Shown: in pieces, positions 18,043 to 27,751 of the stretch | Layout: every line of letters starts with the position of its first letter | Numbering within the stretch: position 1 is the stretch's first letter | Assembly (NCBI GenBank): GCA_963725315.1 | Contig: CAVRYA010000009.1 | Span: 248,001 to 312,000 of the forward strand | Origin: JBBRHQ01 sp963725315 | GTDB taxonomy: Bacteria > Actinomycetota > Thermoleophilia > Solirubrobacterales > 70-9 | Length of the DNA stretch: 64,000 nucleotides | Direction: 5' to 3' | The notes under the pieces: generated by a model | The model's input: the letters and a program-made list of their open reading frames with translations, nothing else | Told to the model about the DNA's origin: nothing | Databases searched by the model: none | Made by a program: the position numbers and the translations under genes

Positions 18043-19519
18043 CTAGACGTGATTCGACTCCGCAGCGGCGATAGAGCCTCCAGGAGCGGTTGCGGGCGGC
18101 GACCCGGACGAACCCCGGCGGCACCTTCGAGCTGAACCGGCTGGTGTCGTTCGGATCGAGGATGAAGTTGTGGATCACGAAGGGGCCGGCCGGGTCGAGG
18201 AAGTAGCCGCGGCGCGGCTGGCGCTGCTCGCTGGAGCTGACGATGCGGGAGGGGCGGACGTCCAGATCGAAGGCGAGGCGCGGCACCGCCCGGTGGTTGG
18301 GGACCGAGATCGGCAGGCAGAGCGGCTCGAACGCGTCGGAGTCCGCCAGGTCGCCGAGGTCGCGCTCGATCCGGCCCTGGTTGGCGAGGTCGGTGTGGAC
18401 CGTCTTCAGCAGGTCGTACTGGTTCGGCCCCCAGGCGACGAACATCAGGGCGACCAGGACGGCGAAGGCCTGCCAGGCCCGCCGCCAGGCCGCCCCGGGC
18501 TCGAGCAGCCGCCAGCCGAGCAGTGCGGCGGCGGCAAAGACGGCGAGGACCGCGGCGGCCAGCATCGTGTAGCGGGGGATGATCGCCAGCCCCGCGCAGG
18601 CCAGCACCGCGAAGGCACCGAGGGCGAGGAGGACCGCGGCCACTCCGATCACCGCCCGGCGCCGCAGCAGCGCCAGGCAGAGGACGATCCCCCCGGCGGC
18701 GCCGATCATCCCCGGCCACTGCAACACCTCGCCGAGGCGGCGCGGCCCGTAGAGAACGAGGTCGGCGGCCCCCGTCTGGCGCTCCAGGGTCTCCACCGTG
18801 TCGCGCGTCCCGGTGAAGGAGTAGGTGAGGCTGCCGGCGGTGATCAGGTCGAACAGCCCCCAGGCCAGCGGTGCCGAGGCCGCCAGCGCCGCCAGCCAGG
18901 CCAGCTCGCCCGCGCCGCGCTCGCCGCGGGCACGCAGGCGCAGCCGCGGCGCGCGCTCCACCGCCAGGGCGAGCCAGGCGAAGTAGGCGGCCGAGAAGAG
19001 CCAGGCCTCCGGCCGCAGCAGCCCGGCCGCCGCCAGCAGCCCCAGCACCGGCCAGCCGGCCCGCGGCCGCCTGCTCTCGATCACCAGCGCGCCGAGGCAG
19101 AGCGCGATGTAGGGGAGGTCGACGTAGGCGCGGATGCCGTTGGAGAGGAAGGGTGCCCGGGTGAGGACGATCAGCGCCGCGAGGAAGCCGATCGCCCGGT
19201 CGAACCAGAGCGCGCCGAGGCGGTAGACGAGGTAGCCGATCAGCCCCAGCGCGGCGTAGGCGATCGCCATCGTCACGGTGATCGCACCCTGCCCCAGCGG
19301 GGTGGTGATCAGGCCGAGGAGGTCGGCGAGGGGGTGGGGGGTCGGGGGCAGCGCGGCGCCGTAGTCGAGCCCGGTTCCGTGCGCCAGCTCGCGCCCCCAG
19401 ACGAGCGCGTAGATCGTGTCGTAGTTGGGGAAACCGAGCGGGAAGATCGCCAGCAGCGCCGCCACGACCGCCGCGATCCAGGCCGCGGGAACGAGCAGCT
19501 TGCGGGCGGCCGGAGGCAT
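18043..19519 (-). CDS. Polytopic membrane glycosyltransferase-like protein (GT-C type)
   Basis: About 490 residues with an N-terminal helix, an early NYDTIYALVWGRELAHG loop where GT-C enzymes place their catalytic acidic residue, around ten further helices, and a C-terminal soluble part. It looks like the dolichyl-phosphate-mannose mannosyltransferase superfamily. The frame has no stop of its own and would run through the whole next gene to 16790. One extra base near 18050 explains this, since the +1 frame stops at TAG 18045, 15 bases before the channel gene. I take 18043 as the end. The donor and acceptor are unknown. Confidence 0.7.
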
Positions 19520-19607
19520 CGCCGCAAACTACAGAGAGCGCCCGCCGCGGCCCCCGATACGGCCGGGGCGGCGTCCGGGCCGCAGATACACTGGCCCTCT
19601 CCTGCCG

Positions 19608-21304
19608 ATGAGCGAATCGACCTCCCTCTACCGCCGCCACCGCCCCGGGTCCTTCGACGAGGTGGTCGGCCAGCAGCACGTGGTCCGCACCCTGCGCAAC
19701 GCGGTCGACCCAGGACCAGGTCCACCACGCCTACCTGTTCGTCGGCTCGCGCGGCACCGGCAAGACCTCGATGGCGAAGATCCTCGCCCGCTCGCTGAAC
19801 TGCGAGCGCGGCGGGCCGACCCCGACCCCGTGCGGGGAGTGCGAGTCATGCCGGGCGATCGCCGCCGGTCACTCGCTCGACGTGATCGAGATGGACGCCG
19901 CCTCGAACCGCTCCGTCGACGACGTCCGCGACCTGCGCGAGCGGGTCGCCTACGCCGCCGCCGCCGGGCGCTGGAAGGTCTACATCCTCGACGAGGCCCA
20001 CATGCTGACCAAGGAGGCGTGGAACGCCTTCCTGAAGACGCTCGAGGAGCCGCCGCCGCACACCGTCTTCGTGCTCGCCACGACCGAGGCGCACAAGGTG
20101 ATGCCGACGATCGCCGACCGCTGCCAGCGCTTCGACTTCCAGCGCCCCTCGCTGGAGCAGATCGCCGAGGTGCTGCGCCGGGTATCGGCCGCCGAGGGGA
20201 TCGAGATCGACGACGGCGCGGTGGCGATGATCGCCCGCTCGGCCTCGGGCAGCTTCCGCGACGCCCTCGGCACCCTCGACCAGCTCGTCTCCTTCGGCGG
20301 CGAGCGCTCGGTCGGCCTCGAAGCGGTCCTGGAGATGCTCGGCGCCACCGACGCGGACCTGCTCTTCGAGGCCGTCGATGCGGTCGCGGCCGAGGACCCG
20401 AAGGCGGTGCTGGAGACGGTCGGCAAGGTGGCCTCCTCCGGGCGCGACCCGGTCCAGTTCGCGCGAGACCTGCTCGCCCACCTGCGCCAGCTTCTCGTCG
20501 TGCAGACGCTCGGCGAGGTCCCCGAGTCCTTCCTTCTCACCGCCGCGGACTCCGGGCGCCTGCGCGCGCAGGCGCCGGCGGCGGGCGCGGCGACCCTGGT
20601 TCGGACGATCGACGAGTTGGCCGAGGCGCTGGCGGCGGTGCGCGAGGGCGATGACGCCCGGCTCGCGGTCGAGGTCTCGCTGCTGAAGGCGGCGCGGCCC
20701 GAGCTCGATCCCGGCGCCGAGGGACTGGCGCGCCGGGTCGAGAGGCTCGAGCGGCGCAGCGAGGGAGTGGGCGCGCCGGCCGCACCGGCCGAACCCGCCG
20801 AGCGCCGGCCCGAGGCCGAAGTGGCCGCGCCGCCGGCAGAGGCCGGCGAGGAGGAGGCAGCCGGAGCCGGAGGCCGGCGGGCCTGAGGAGCCCCCGGCCG
20901 CCTCGGCGGCGCCCCCATCCGCCGGGCCCGCGGGCGGCGCCGCGCTCGACCTCGACAAGCTCAATCGCCTCTGGCCGGCCGTGCTCGACCAGATGCGCCA
21001 GTCCGGCTCGGCGATGCTCTCGGCGCTGTTCGAGGGCACGCGGCCGGTGGCCCTCGACAACGAGGAGTCGGTGCTGCGGGTCGGTTTCCCCTCGACCGCG
21101 ACCTTCAACAAGCGCAAGGCCGAGGCGGTGGAGCAGCGCGAGCGCTTCGCCGAGGCCCTGCGCTCGATCGTCGGCGGTCACCTTCGCCCCGTCTACGTGC
21201 TGCTCGACGGCGAGGCGCACCCGGCGGCCGCGGAGGAGGCGCTCGACGAGGACGAGCTGCTGGAGAAGCTGAAGAGCGAATTCGATGCGGAGGAAGTGAG
21301 CTGA
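19608..21304 (+). CDS. dnaX: DNA polymerase III gamma/tau subunit, frame-broken twice
   Basis: The clamp-loader ATPase and tau subunit. The start (ATG 19608, SLYRRHRPGSFDEVVGQQHVV) is in frame 3. After NAVD, one extra C at about 19711 moves the code to frame 1, which holds HHAYLFVGSRGTGKTSMAK (Walker A), the zinc site CGECESC, the Walker B region YILDEAHML and LEEPPPHTVFVLATTE, down to TGA 20884-20886. The Pro/Glu-rich linker and domain V (LDLDKLNRLWPAVLDQM to the stop at 21304) are in frame 2. The first break is almost surely an error. The second falls in the linker where many bacteria make a short gamma form, so it needs checking. The gene overlaps ybaB as TGATG. Confidence 0.9.
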
Positions 21305-21666
21305 TGGCCAGAGGCGGCGGACCCGGCGGCATGGACATGGGCGCCCTGCTCAAGCAGGCGCAGGAGATGCAGGCGCAGATGCTGAAGGCGCAGGAGCAGC
21401 TGGCCGACGAGGTGGTGGAGGCCAGCGCCGGCGGCGGCATGGTCAAGGTGAAGATCAGCGGCGACCTGCAGCTGCGCGAGATAGCGATCGACCCCGAGGC
21501 GGTCGATCCGGAAGAGGCCGAGCTGCTCTCGGAAATGGTCCAGGCGGCGGTCAACGAGGCGATCCGCGCTGCGCAGGAGCTGGCGGCCTCGAAGATGGGC
21601 CCGATCACCGGCGGCCTCGGCGGAGCGGGCGGCGGGCCCGGCGGTCTCGGGCTCCCCGGCCTTTGA
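21304..21666 (+). CDS. ybaB: YbaB/EbfC family nucleoid-associated protein
   Basis: A 120-residue protein. The N-terminal coiled-coil helix (LKQAQEMQAQMLKAQEQLADEVVEA) leads into GGMVKVKISGDLQLREIAIDPEAV, the core of the YbaB fold, and the tail is Gly-rich. These proteins bind DNA as dimers and affect nucleoid structure and recombination. The start ATG shares its A with the dnaX stop (TGATG), so the two are translationally coupled, and recR follows 12 bases after the stop. The dnaX-ybaB-recR order is conserved across bacteria. Confidence 0.95.
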   Translation: MARGGGPGGMDMGALLKQAQEMQAQMLKAQEQLADEVVEASAGGGMVKVKISGDLQLREIAIDPEAVDPEEAELLSEMVQAAVNEAIRAAQELAASKMGPITGGLGGAGGGPGGLGLPGL

Positions 21667-21678
21667 GCGGGTGCCCGA

Positions 21679-22281
21679 TTGAGTGAGGGCCCGGCCCCGC
21701 TGGGTCGCCTCGTCGCCGAGCTCTCCCGCCTTCCGGGGATCGGCCAGCGGACCGCGCAGCGGCTCGCCTTCCACATCCTGCGGGCCGACGACGAGGAGGC
21801 GGCGCGGCTCGCGGAGGCGATCCGCGAGGTGAAGGAGAAGGTCGGCCTCTGCGAGGTCTGCTTCAACCTCGCCGAGGGTCCGCGCTGCCGGATCTGCGAG
21901 GACGCGACGCGTGATCGCTCCATGGTCTGCGTGGTCGAGGAGCCCGGCGACGTGATCCCGATCGAGCGCACCCACGAGTACCGGGGGCTCTACCACGTCC
22001 TCGGGGGGGCCCTCTCGCCGATCGACGGGGTCGACCCGGAGGACCTGCGGATCGCCGAGCTGCTGCGCAGGGTCGACGACTCGGGAGAGGTGCGCGAGGT
22101 GCTGCTCGCGACGAACCCGACGACGACCGGGGAGGCGACGGCGCTTTACATCGCCGAGCGACTGCGCGGCAAGGTCGAGGTCACCCGCCTGGCCAGCGGC
22201 CTGCCGGTCGGGGCCGACCTCGAGCACGCCGACGAGGTGACGCTGGGCAAGGCCCTGGCCGGGCGCCAAGCGTTGGGTTGA
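21679..22281 (+). CDS. recR: Recombination mediator protein RecR
   Basis: A 200-residue protein of the normal RecR length. An N-terminal helix-hairpin-helix (LSRLPGIGQRTAQRLAFHIL) is followed by the zinc finger CEVCFNLAEGPRCRIC, a Toprim domain starting CVVEEPGDVIPIE with GLYHVLGGALSPIDG, and the Walker-like ending ATNPTTTGEATALYI. It acts with RecF/RecO in RecA loading at gaps. The start is TTG at 21679, which is the only one that keeps the first helix complete. It closes the dnaX-ybaB-recR group. Confidence 0.95.
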   Translation: MSEGPAPLGRLVAELSRLPGIGQRTAQRLAFHILRADDEEAARLAEAIREVKEKVGLCEVCFNLAEGPRCRICEDATRDRSMVCVVEEPGDVIPIERTHEYRGLYHVLGGALSPIDGVDPEDLRIAELLRRVDDSGEVREVLLATNPTTTGEATALYIAERLRGKVEVTRLASGLPVGADLEHADEVTLGKALAGRQALG

Positions 22282-22326
22282 GCCCGCGCGGCTGTCCGAC
22301 CGCTTCGCAAAAGTTGCGCGCGGCCG

Positions 22327-23280
22327 ATGATCGAGAACGGGAGTCGCAACGCGGCGGCGCTGCGGGCGCAGCTGACGCGGATAGAGAGGCTGCGCGAGCA
22401 GGTCGCCAAGGCCTGGCTGATCGACGTCATCCTCGCCTCACCGCTGGCGGCGGTGGAGCGGATGCCTCTGGTCTGGGCGACCAGCGACCTGCCGGAGCTG
22501 ATCAGCGACATCCTCGCCGCCGCCGGCGAGGAGGGCGCGCCACATCTCCCGCCAAAGGGGCTGGAGAGGGCGGCGCGGTTGGCCGAGCTGCAGGCCGGCT
22601 CGGCCCCGAACCAGCTCGCCCGGGAGGTCTCCTCGCTGCAGACGGCGCTGCTGGCGACCCTCAGCGAGGAGCTGCCCTCCTCCGAGCCCCAGCTCTTCGC
22701 CCAGGCGGCGCTGCGGCTCTCCGCCCTGTTCGGGCTGATCTCCGGCACCGCTGCGGAGGCGCTGCTCGCCCACAGCGAGCCGGGCCGCGACCCGGTGACG
22801 GGCCTGCAGCAACCGGCTCAGATGCGCCACCGGCTCGAGCAGCTGATCGAGACCCATCGCCGCTACGGCCACCCGTTCGCGATCGTCCTGCTCGACATCG
22901 AGGGCCCGGCGGCGCGCGGCGAGCCCGATGACCCGGGTATGGAGGCGCTGCTGGCGATCGTCACCGCGGCGCTGCGCGAGAGCGTCCGCCTGGTCGATGA
23001 GGCCTACCGCCTCGAGCACGACGAGCTCTGCATCCTCGCCCCCGAGCAGACCACCGCGGAGGGGATGATGATGGGCGAGCGGCTGGCCCAGATGCTGGGC
23101 GAGCTGGAGGCCGCCGGGGGGCTGCGGATCACCGTCTCGGCCGGAGTCGTCTCCTGCCCCGAGCACGGCAACGATGCCGAGGCGCTGCTGCGGGCGGCCG
23201 ACACCGGCATGTGGAGGGCGCGGGCGACCGGAAAGCCCGCGGCGAGCGGTGGCGTGCAAGATCGCTCACAGTTTCCGTAA
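22327..23280 (+). CDS. Degenerate GGDEF domain protein
   Basis: A 317-residue protein. The first 150 residues are helical with no recognised motif, except a possible sensory or coiled-coil role. From about residue 155 it has the GGDEF fold: DPVTGLQQPAQMRHRLEQLI, then a Mg-binding-like IVLLDIEG, then the signature loop, here RLEHDEL rather than GGDEF, and a closing ITVSAGVVSCPEHG with EALLRAADTGMWRARATGK. The missing Gly pair means it is unlikely to make c-di-GMP; it could bind GTP or a partner. It follows recR by 45 bases on the same strand. Confidence 0.8.
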   Translation: MIENGSRNAAALRAQLTRIERLREQVAKAWLIDVILASPLAAVERMPLVWATSDLPELISDILAAAGEEGAPHLPPKGLERAARLAELQAGSAPNQLAREVSSLQTALLATLSEELPSSEPQLFAQAALRLSALFGLISGTAAEALLAHSEPGRDPVTGLQQPAQMRHRLEQLIETHRRYGHPFAIVLLDIEGPAARGEPDDPGMEALLAIVTAALRESVRLVDEAYRLEHDELCILAPEQTTAEGMMMGERLAQMLGELEAAGGLRITVSAGVVSCPEHGNDAEALLRAADTGMWRARATGKPAASGGVQDRSQFP

Positions 23281-23379
23281 AAGCTGCCGATAACCGCCGT
23301 AAACCCGAGGGCACGGTGGGACAATCGCCGCCCGCGCAGAAGGGATCTGCCGCGAAACCAACCATAAGATGATCCAGAT

Positions 23380-24228
23380 ATGACCCCAGGAATCCGCACC
23401 AACGCGGCCGCCGAGGTGCTCGGCGTCAGCCCCAACACCCTGCGCAGCTGGGAGCGCCGCTACGGCTACCCGCAGCCGAAGCGCTCGCCCGGCAACCACC
23501 GCCAGTACGAGCTGCTGGAGCTGCAGACCCTGCGCGACGCGCTGGCCGAGACCGGCAACATCTCCTCGGCGATCGAGCTTGCCCTGCAGCGCCAGGAGGC
23601 GCCGGCGACGACCGCTGACCTGGCCGGCGCCCTGGAGGCCTTCGACGAGGCCGCAGCCGACCGCTCGATGGAGGAGAGCCTGGCGCTGCGTCCGCTCGAG
23701 CGCACGGTCGAGGAGCTGCTGCTGCCGACCCTTGACGCGCTCGCCGCCGATTTCGACCGCGCCGCCGAGCTCGAGTTCGCCAGCCGCTGGGCGACGGGCT
23801 GGCTGCTCGGCGCCCGCCGCCTCGCCTCCTCCGCATCGCGCCCGGCGGGGATCCTGCTGCTCGACTCGAGCCCCGGTCAGGGCGCCGAGGCGGTCTACAT
23901 CCAGGCTCTCGACCTGGCCCTGCGGCGGGCCGGCTTTCGGGTGCTGATGCTCTCCAGCGAGCTCGCCGACGAGCGGCTCGAGCGTGCGGTCGAGGCGCTG
24001 GAGCCGACCGCGATCCTCCTCTGCGGCCCCGGGTCGAGCCCGGCGGGCGCCGTCAGGCTGCTGCGCCGGGTCCGCGAGATTGGCGTCGACGCACCCCTGT
24101 ACGGCTACCGCGCCGGCCCCCTGGGCAACGGCGCCGACGGCATCCCCGAGGCGGGCGAGACTCCCAGCGAGGTCACCGGGATGCTCAACGCCGACCTGCG
24201 CCGCCGTGCCGCGCAGGCCTTCGCCTAG
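23380..24228 (+). CDS. MerR-type regulator with B12-binding-like domain
   Basis: A 282-residue protein. Residues 5-50 are a MerR-type winged helix (IRTNAAAEVLGVSPNTLRSWERRYGYPQPKRSPGNHRQYE). The middle is an all-helical segment like the cap domain of CarH/LitR, and the C-terminal 110 residues are a Rossmann-like B12-binding-type domain (ILLLDSSPGQGAEAVYIQALDLALRRAGFRV). The cobalamin lower-ligand motif D/E-x-H-x-x-G is not seen: the matching place has DSSPGQG. So it may sense something other than B12, or nothing. It stands alone after a 99-base leader. Confidence 0.8.
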   Translation: MTPGIRTNAAAEVLGVSPNTLRSWERRYGYPQPKRSPGNHRQYELLELQTLRDALAETGNISSAIELALQRQEAPATTADLAGALEAFDEAAADRSMEESLALRPLERTVEELLLPTLDALAADFDRAAELEFASRWATGWLLGARRLASSASRPAGILLLDSSPGQGAEAVYIQALDLALRRAGFRVLMLSSELADERLERAVEALEPTAILLCGPGSSPAGAVRLLRRVREIGVDAPLYGYRAGPLGNGADGIPEAGETPSEVTGMLNADLRRRAAQAFA

Positions 24229-24241
24229 ACGGCAGCGCAGC

Positions 24242-25063
24242 TCAGCCGAGCAGCAGCGCGAGCTGGCGGGACTGGGCCAGCAGCCTGCCGTCGGCGCTCC
24301 ACAGCTCGCCGTCCTCGTCGAAGAACCCGTCACGGGCGAGGCCGGAGCGAAAGACGCCCAGGTACCAATCGCCCGGCCCGCTGCCCGGCGGGGGCAGCGG
24401 CGCGCGGAAGTGGATGGTCAGGTCGAGGGTCGGGGCCGGGTGGGCGCGGTCGAGGACGATGAACGCGGTGGGGATCCAGGCGTCGAGGATCGCCGCCGCC
24501 AGCGGCGCGTCGAGCTCCCGCGGCTCGCGGCTGCGGATCCAGCCGCCGGTGAGCGGCTGCTCGGCGCTGAGGAAGGGCGGCGAGCCGATCGCCGGGACGG
24601 CCTCGTAGTTTCCGAAGGAGGCGGGTAGATCCTGCTCCTCGGGGACCAGGCGGCTGAGCTCCTCGGGCGGGCGGACCTCCGGCATCTCGTAGGCCTCGTA
24701 CGAGGGCCCCTCCCAGGGGTCGGAGAAGGCCGCCATCGCACTGACGAAGACCTTGCCCTGCTGCTCGAGGCGGGCGGAGAGGAAGCTCGCCGCCCGGCCC
24801 CGGCGCTCGACCGCGACGGCGATCTCTGCCGGTCCGGCGGCAGGGGGGCGAAGGTAGTGGATGCTCAGCGAGCGCAGCGGGCGCTCGGTCTCGAGGGCGC
24901 CCAGCGCATTGATCAGGAGCGCCGCGACGTAGCCGCCGTTGGGGCCCCGCCCGACCCACCAGTTCTCGCGGATCACGGCTCCGAAGCGGCCCTCGGCGAG
25001 CGGCTCGACCGCGATGTCGGCGTCGAAGGGGTTGAGCGCCCGGCGCGCCGCGACCTCAGCCAT
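24242..25063 (-). CDS. Acyl-CoA thioesterase-like double hot-dog protein
   Basis: A 273-residue protein of the TesB-like/thioesterase superfamily. The N-terminal hot-dog has WWVGRGPNGGYVAALLINAL and LSIHYLRPPAAGPAEIAVAVERRGR; the C-terminal one has AWIPTAFIVLDRAHPAPTLDLTIHFR and ends SADGRLLAQSRQLALLL. The family hydrolyses acyl-CoA. The start overlaps the end of the DUF4188 gene by eight bases, making it the last gene of a four-gene operon with PadR and an MMPL exporter, which fits a role in acyl-lipid turnover or supply. Confidence 0.88.
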   Translation of the reverse strand: MAEVAARRALNPFDADIAVEPLAEGRFGAVIRENWWVGRGPNGGYVAALLINALGALETERPLRSLSIHYLRPPAAGPAEIAVAVERRGRAASFLSARLEQQGKVFVSAMAAFSDPWEGPSYEAYEMPEVRPPEELSRLVPEEQDLPASFGNYEAVPAIGSPPFLSAEQPLTGGWIRSREPRELDAPLAAAILDAWIPTAFIVLDRAHPAPTLDLTIHFRAPLPPPGSGPGDWYLGVFRSGLARDGFFDEDGELWSADGRLLAQSRQLALLLG

Positions 25064-25589
25064 CGCCGTCCTCCGGGTTCGGGTAGGGCGCGATCGCGAC
25101 CTCGTCGGCCTCGCTGGCGCCGATCCGCCGCGCCGCCGACTGCCCCACCGTGGAGCCGACCGGCACGCGCTCGAAGGCCTCGGCCAGCCCCCACCCGGGC
25201 ATGTTGCCGTAGATCGCCTCGCACTCCCCGGCGGCGACCCGGTAGGTCTCGTGCCAGATGCCGACGTCGCCCGACGCCCCCACCGCGCGGTTGAACTTCG
25301 CCCATGCCGGCAGGTGGGGGTCGTCCGGGTTGCGGGCGAAGCGGGCCAGGTGCTCGAAGCTTCGCCAGTACTGCACGTAGGCGAAGGAGCCGCGGATGAA
25401 GGCGAACTCGGCGTGCAGCATCCCCTTTTCGGGGTGCGCCTCGAGCTCGCGGACCATCTTCGGCATCGCCGTGAACACCGGCCACCACTTGCGGACGCGA
25501 AGCGGGCGGTTGATCCGCATCCCGATCAGGAAGACGACGAAGTCGCCCTCGGTGCGGGCGGTGTGGCGACCCGGGTGGATCGTGGCCAT
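25056..25589 (-). CDS. DUF4188 domain protein
   Basis: A 177-residue protein matching the DUF4188 pattern: FVVFLIGMRINRPLRVRKWWPVF, MLHAEFAFIRGSFAYVQYWRSFEHL, and the late HETYRVAAGECEAIYGNMPGWGLAEA. The fold is probably a ferredoxin-like dimeric barrel related to monooxygenases that act without metal; no catalytic residue is established. Its ATG shares one base with the MMPL stop (TGATG) and its end overlaps the thioesterase start, so translation of the three is coupled. Confidence 0.88.
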   Translation of the reverse strand: MATIHPGRHTARTEGDFVVFLIGMRINRPLRVRKWWPVFTAMPKMVRELEAHPEKGMLHAEFAFIRGSFAYVQYWRSFEHLARFARNPDDPHLPAWAKFNRAVGASGDVGIWHETYRVAAGECEAIYGNMPGWGLAEAFERVPVGSTVGQSAARRIGASEADEVAIAPYPNPEDGDG

Positions 25590-27751
25590 CAGTGGGCCCC
25601 TCCGGGGGCCGCCCCGGCACCGGCTGCCGGATGCTCGCCGCTCCGGGACTCGGAGATCCCGATCCGCCGATGCAGGCGGCGCAGCGGGGCCGGCGCCCAC
25701 CAGTTCCACTTTCCGAGCATCTCCATCAGCGACGGCACGAGCAGGGCGCGGATCACGGTTGCGTCGATCAGAACAGCGAGCGCGGTGCCGACCCCGTTCT
25801 CCTTGATGAAGACTATCTGTGAGGTGGCGAAGGCCCCGATCGCGATCGCGAACAGCAGCGCCGCGGCGGTGACGATCCTCCCGGTGCGCTCGAGGCCGAT
25901 CGCGACGCACTCGGAATCCGAGGCGCCGCCGTCGCGTGCCTCCTTGATCCGCGAGAGCAGGAACACCGCGTAGTCGGTCGAGAGCCCGAAGGCGACGGCG
26001 AACAGCAGGATCGGCATCGTCTGCTCGATCCCCCCGTCGCTGCTGTAGCCAAGGATGCTCTCGAGCCGCCCCTGTTGGAAGATCAACACCAGCAGCCCGA
26101 AAACGGCGCTGAGGTTGAGGACGTTCATCAGCAGCGATTTCACCGGCAGGATCACCGAGCCGGTCATCAGGAAGAGGACCACCAAGGTGGCGATGACCAC
26201 GATCGCCAGCGCCACGGGGATGTGGCTCGCGAGGCTCGACTGCAGGTCGACGAACTCGGCGGCGGCGCCGGTGACCAGGATTCGGGAGCCGGTGGGCGGC
26301 GGAAGCTCGCGGATTCGCTCGGCTGTGGCGTGGGCGCGGTCGGAGACCCGCGGGCTGTCGCCGATCGCCTCTATCGCAGCCAGCCGCGGCTGCAGCCACT
26401 GCGGCGGGTCGACGGCGGTGATCCCGGGCACCAGCGCGAGGCGGTCTTCGATGTGGCGGACCGCGGCCCGGTCGCCCTCCACGGCGACGACGATCGGCGA
26501 GGTGCGGAAGGGCGGGAATTCGCTGCGCAGGGCTGCGTCGACCTGGCGGGCGCTGGCCGAGCGAGGCAGCACCCTGGAATCGACCGAGTTGAAGCGGATA
26601 CCAAGGAAGGGCAGCCCCAGCGCGATCAGCGCCGCGGCCGTGATCGTGGCGATCGGGACCGGCCGGCGCATCACGAAGCGCGAGAGCCGGTACCAGAAGC
26701 CGTCGGTGACGACGCTCGTCTCCCGCTCCGCCCGGCGCCTCAGGAAGCGTGGCGAGAGCGCGTTGACGCGGCTGCCGAGCAGGGTGAGGACAGCCGGGAG
26801 CACGGTCAGCGCGACCGCCGCCGCGATCAGCGCCACGCAGGCCCCGCCGATCCCCATCGAGTAGAGGAAGCGCTGCGGGAAGACGATCAGCGAGGCGATC
26901 GCCGCCGCCACGGTCAGCGATGAGAACAGGACGGTCCTGCCGGCGGTGCCAAGGGTGCGCCTCATCGCCGCCAGGCCGGGACCGTCCTTGGCGATCTCCT
27001 CGCGGTAGCGCGAGACGATGAACAGGCTGTAGTCGATCGCCAGGCCGAGCCCCAGCCCGGTGGTCAGGTTGAGCGCGAAGATCGAGATCGAGCCGAGCTC
27101 GCTGGCGATCCGCAGCGCCAGGAAGGTGCCGACGATCGCCAGCGCGCCGACCATCAGCGGCAGCAGCGCCGCTACCAGGCTGCGGAAGAACAGCAGCGAG
27201 AGCACCAGGAGCAGCGGGAAGGCGAGCAGCTCGGCGGTGCGCAGATCCTGCTCGACCTGGTCGTTGACTTGCTCCTGGGCGAGCCCACGGCCGCCGACCG
27301 TGACCCCGGGGGTCGATGCGAGCGATTCGTCGATCGAGGCGGCCGAGTCCTGGATCTCGCCGTCGTCGGTCGCATGCAGGGACACGGCGAGGTAGGTGGC
27401 GTCCCGCCTGCGCGAGACGAACGCCGTCGAGCCGGTGTCGTAGTAGCCGCTGACGCGGTCCACGTCGGCGCGCGACCTGAGCCGCTTCTCGATCCGCTCG
27501 ACCTTTGCCCTGAGCGCCGGGCGGCCGACCTGGCCGCGGACCAGGACGACGACCGAGGTCGCCCGGTAGCCGGAACCCTCGAGCAGTGTGTTGGCGCGGA
27601 CGCTCTCGGTGGCCGGATCGTCGTCGCCGTAGGGGGCGAGATGATTGGCCACGCTGCCGCCGAGCGCCCCGGCCAGGACGAAGAAGGCGATCGCGATCAG
27701 CCCGGTGCGGCGGGCGTGGCCGTCGGCCAGGCGGGCCAGGGCGTCGAACAT
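25589..27751 (-). CDS. MMPL family RND-type exporter (second)
   Basis: A 720-residue MMPL protein with two helix bundles: GLGLAIDYSLFIVSRYRE in the first and GLSTDYAVFLLSRIKEARD in the second, both holding the proton-relay Asp-Tyr. Two extracytoplasmic loops lie at about 50-170 and 370-510. The ATG at 27751 is chosen because it overlaps the PadR stop as TGATG; a longer frame to 27823 would run into PadR. It probably exports a lipid or hydrophobic compound. Unlike the MMPL at 2.6-4.8 kb it is led by PadR rather than TetR, and is linked to DUF4188 and a thioesterase. Confidence 0.92.
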   Translation of the reverse strand: MFDALARLADGHARRTGLIAIAFFVLAGALGGSVANHLAPYGDDDPATESVRANTLLEGSGYRATSVVVLVRGQVGRPALRAKVERIEKRLRSRADVDRVSGYYDTGSTAFVSRRRDATYLAVSLHATDDGEIQDSAASIDESLASTPGVTVGGRGLAQEQVNDQVEQDLRTAELLAFPLLLVLSLLFFRSLVAALLPLMVGALAIVGTFLALRIASELGSISIFALNLTTGLGLGLAIDYSLFIVSRYREEIAKDGPGLAAMRRTLGTAGRTVLFSSLTVAAAIASLIVFPQRFLYSMGIGGACVALIAAAVALTVLPAVLTLLGSRVNALSPRFLRRRAERETSVVTDGFWYRLSRFVMRRPVPIATITAAALIALGLPFLGIRFNSVDSRVLPRSASARQVDAALRSEFPPFRTSPIVVAVEGDRAAVRHIEDRLALVPGITAVDPPQWLQPRLAAIEAIGDSPRVSDRAHATAERIRELPPPTGSRILVTGAAAEFVDLQSSLASHIPVALAIVVIATLVVLFLMTGSVILPVKSLLMNVLNLSAVFGLLVLIFQQGRLESILGYSSDGGIEQTMPILLFAVAFGLSTDYAVFLLSRIKEARDGGASDSECVAIGLERTGRIVTAAALLFAIAIGAFATSQIVFIKENGVGTALAVLIDATVIRALLVPSLMEMLGKWNWWAPAPLRRLHRRIGISESRSGEHPAAGAGAAPGGAH

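Noticed and set aside
23281..23379. Sigma-28-like promoter (TAAA...GCCGATAA) before the MerR gene
   Set aside because: The two words are four bases apart instead of about 15, so they cannot form the promoter.
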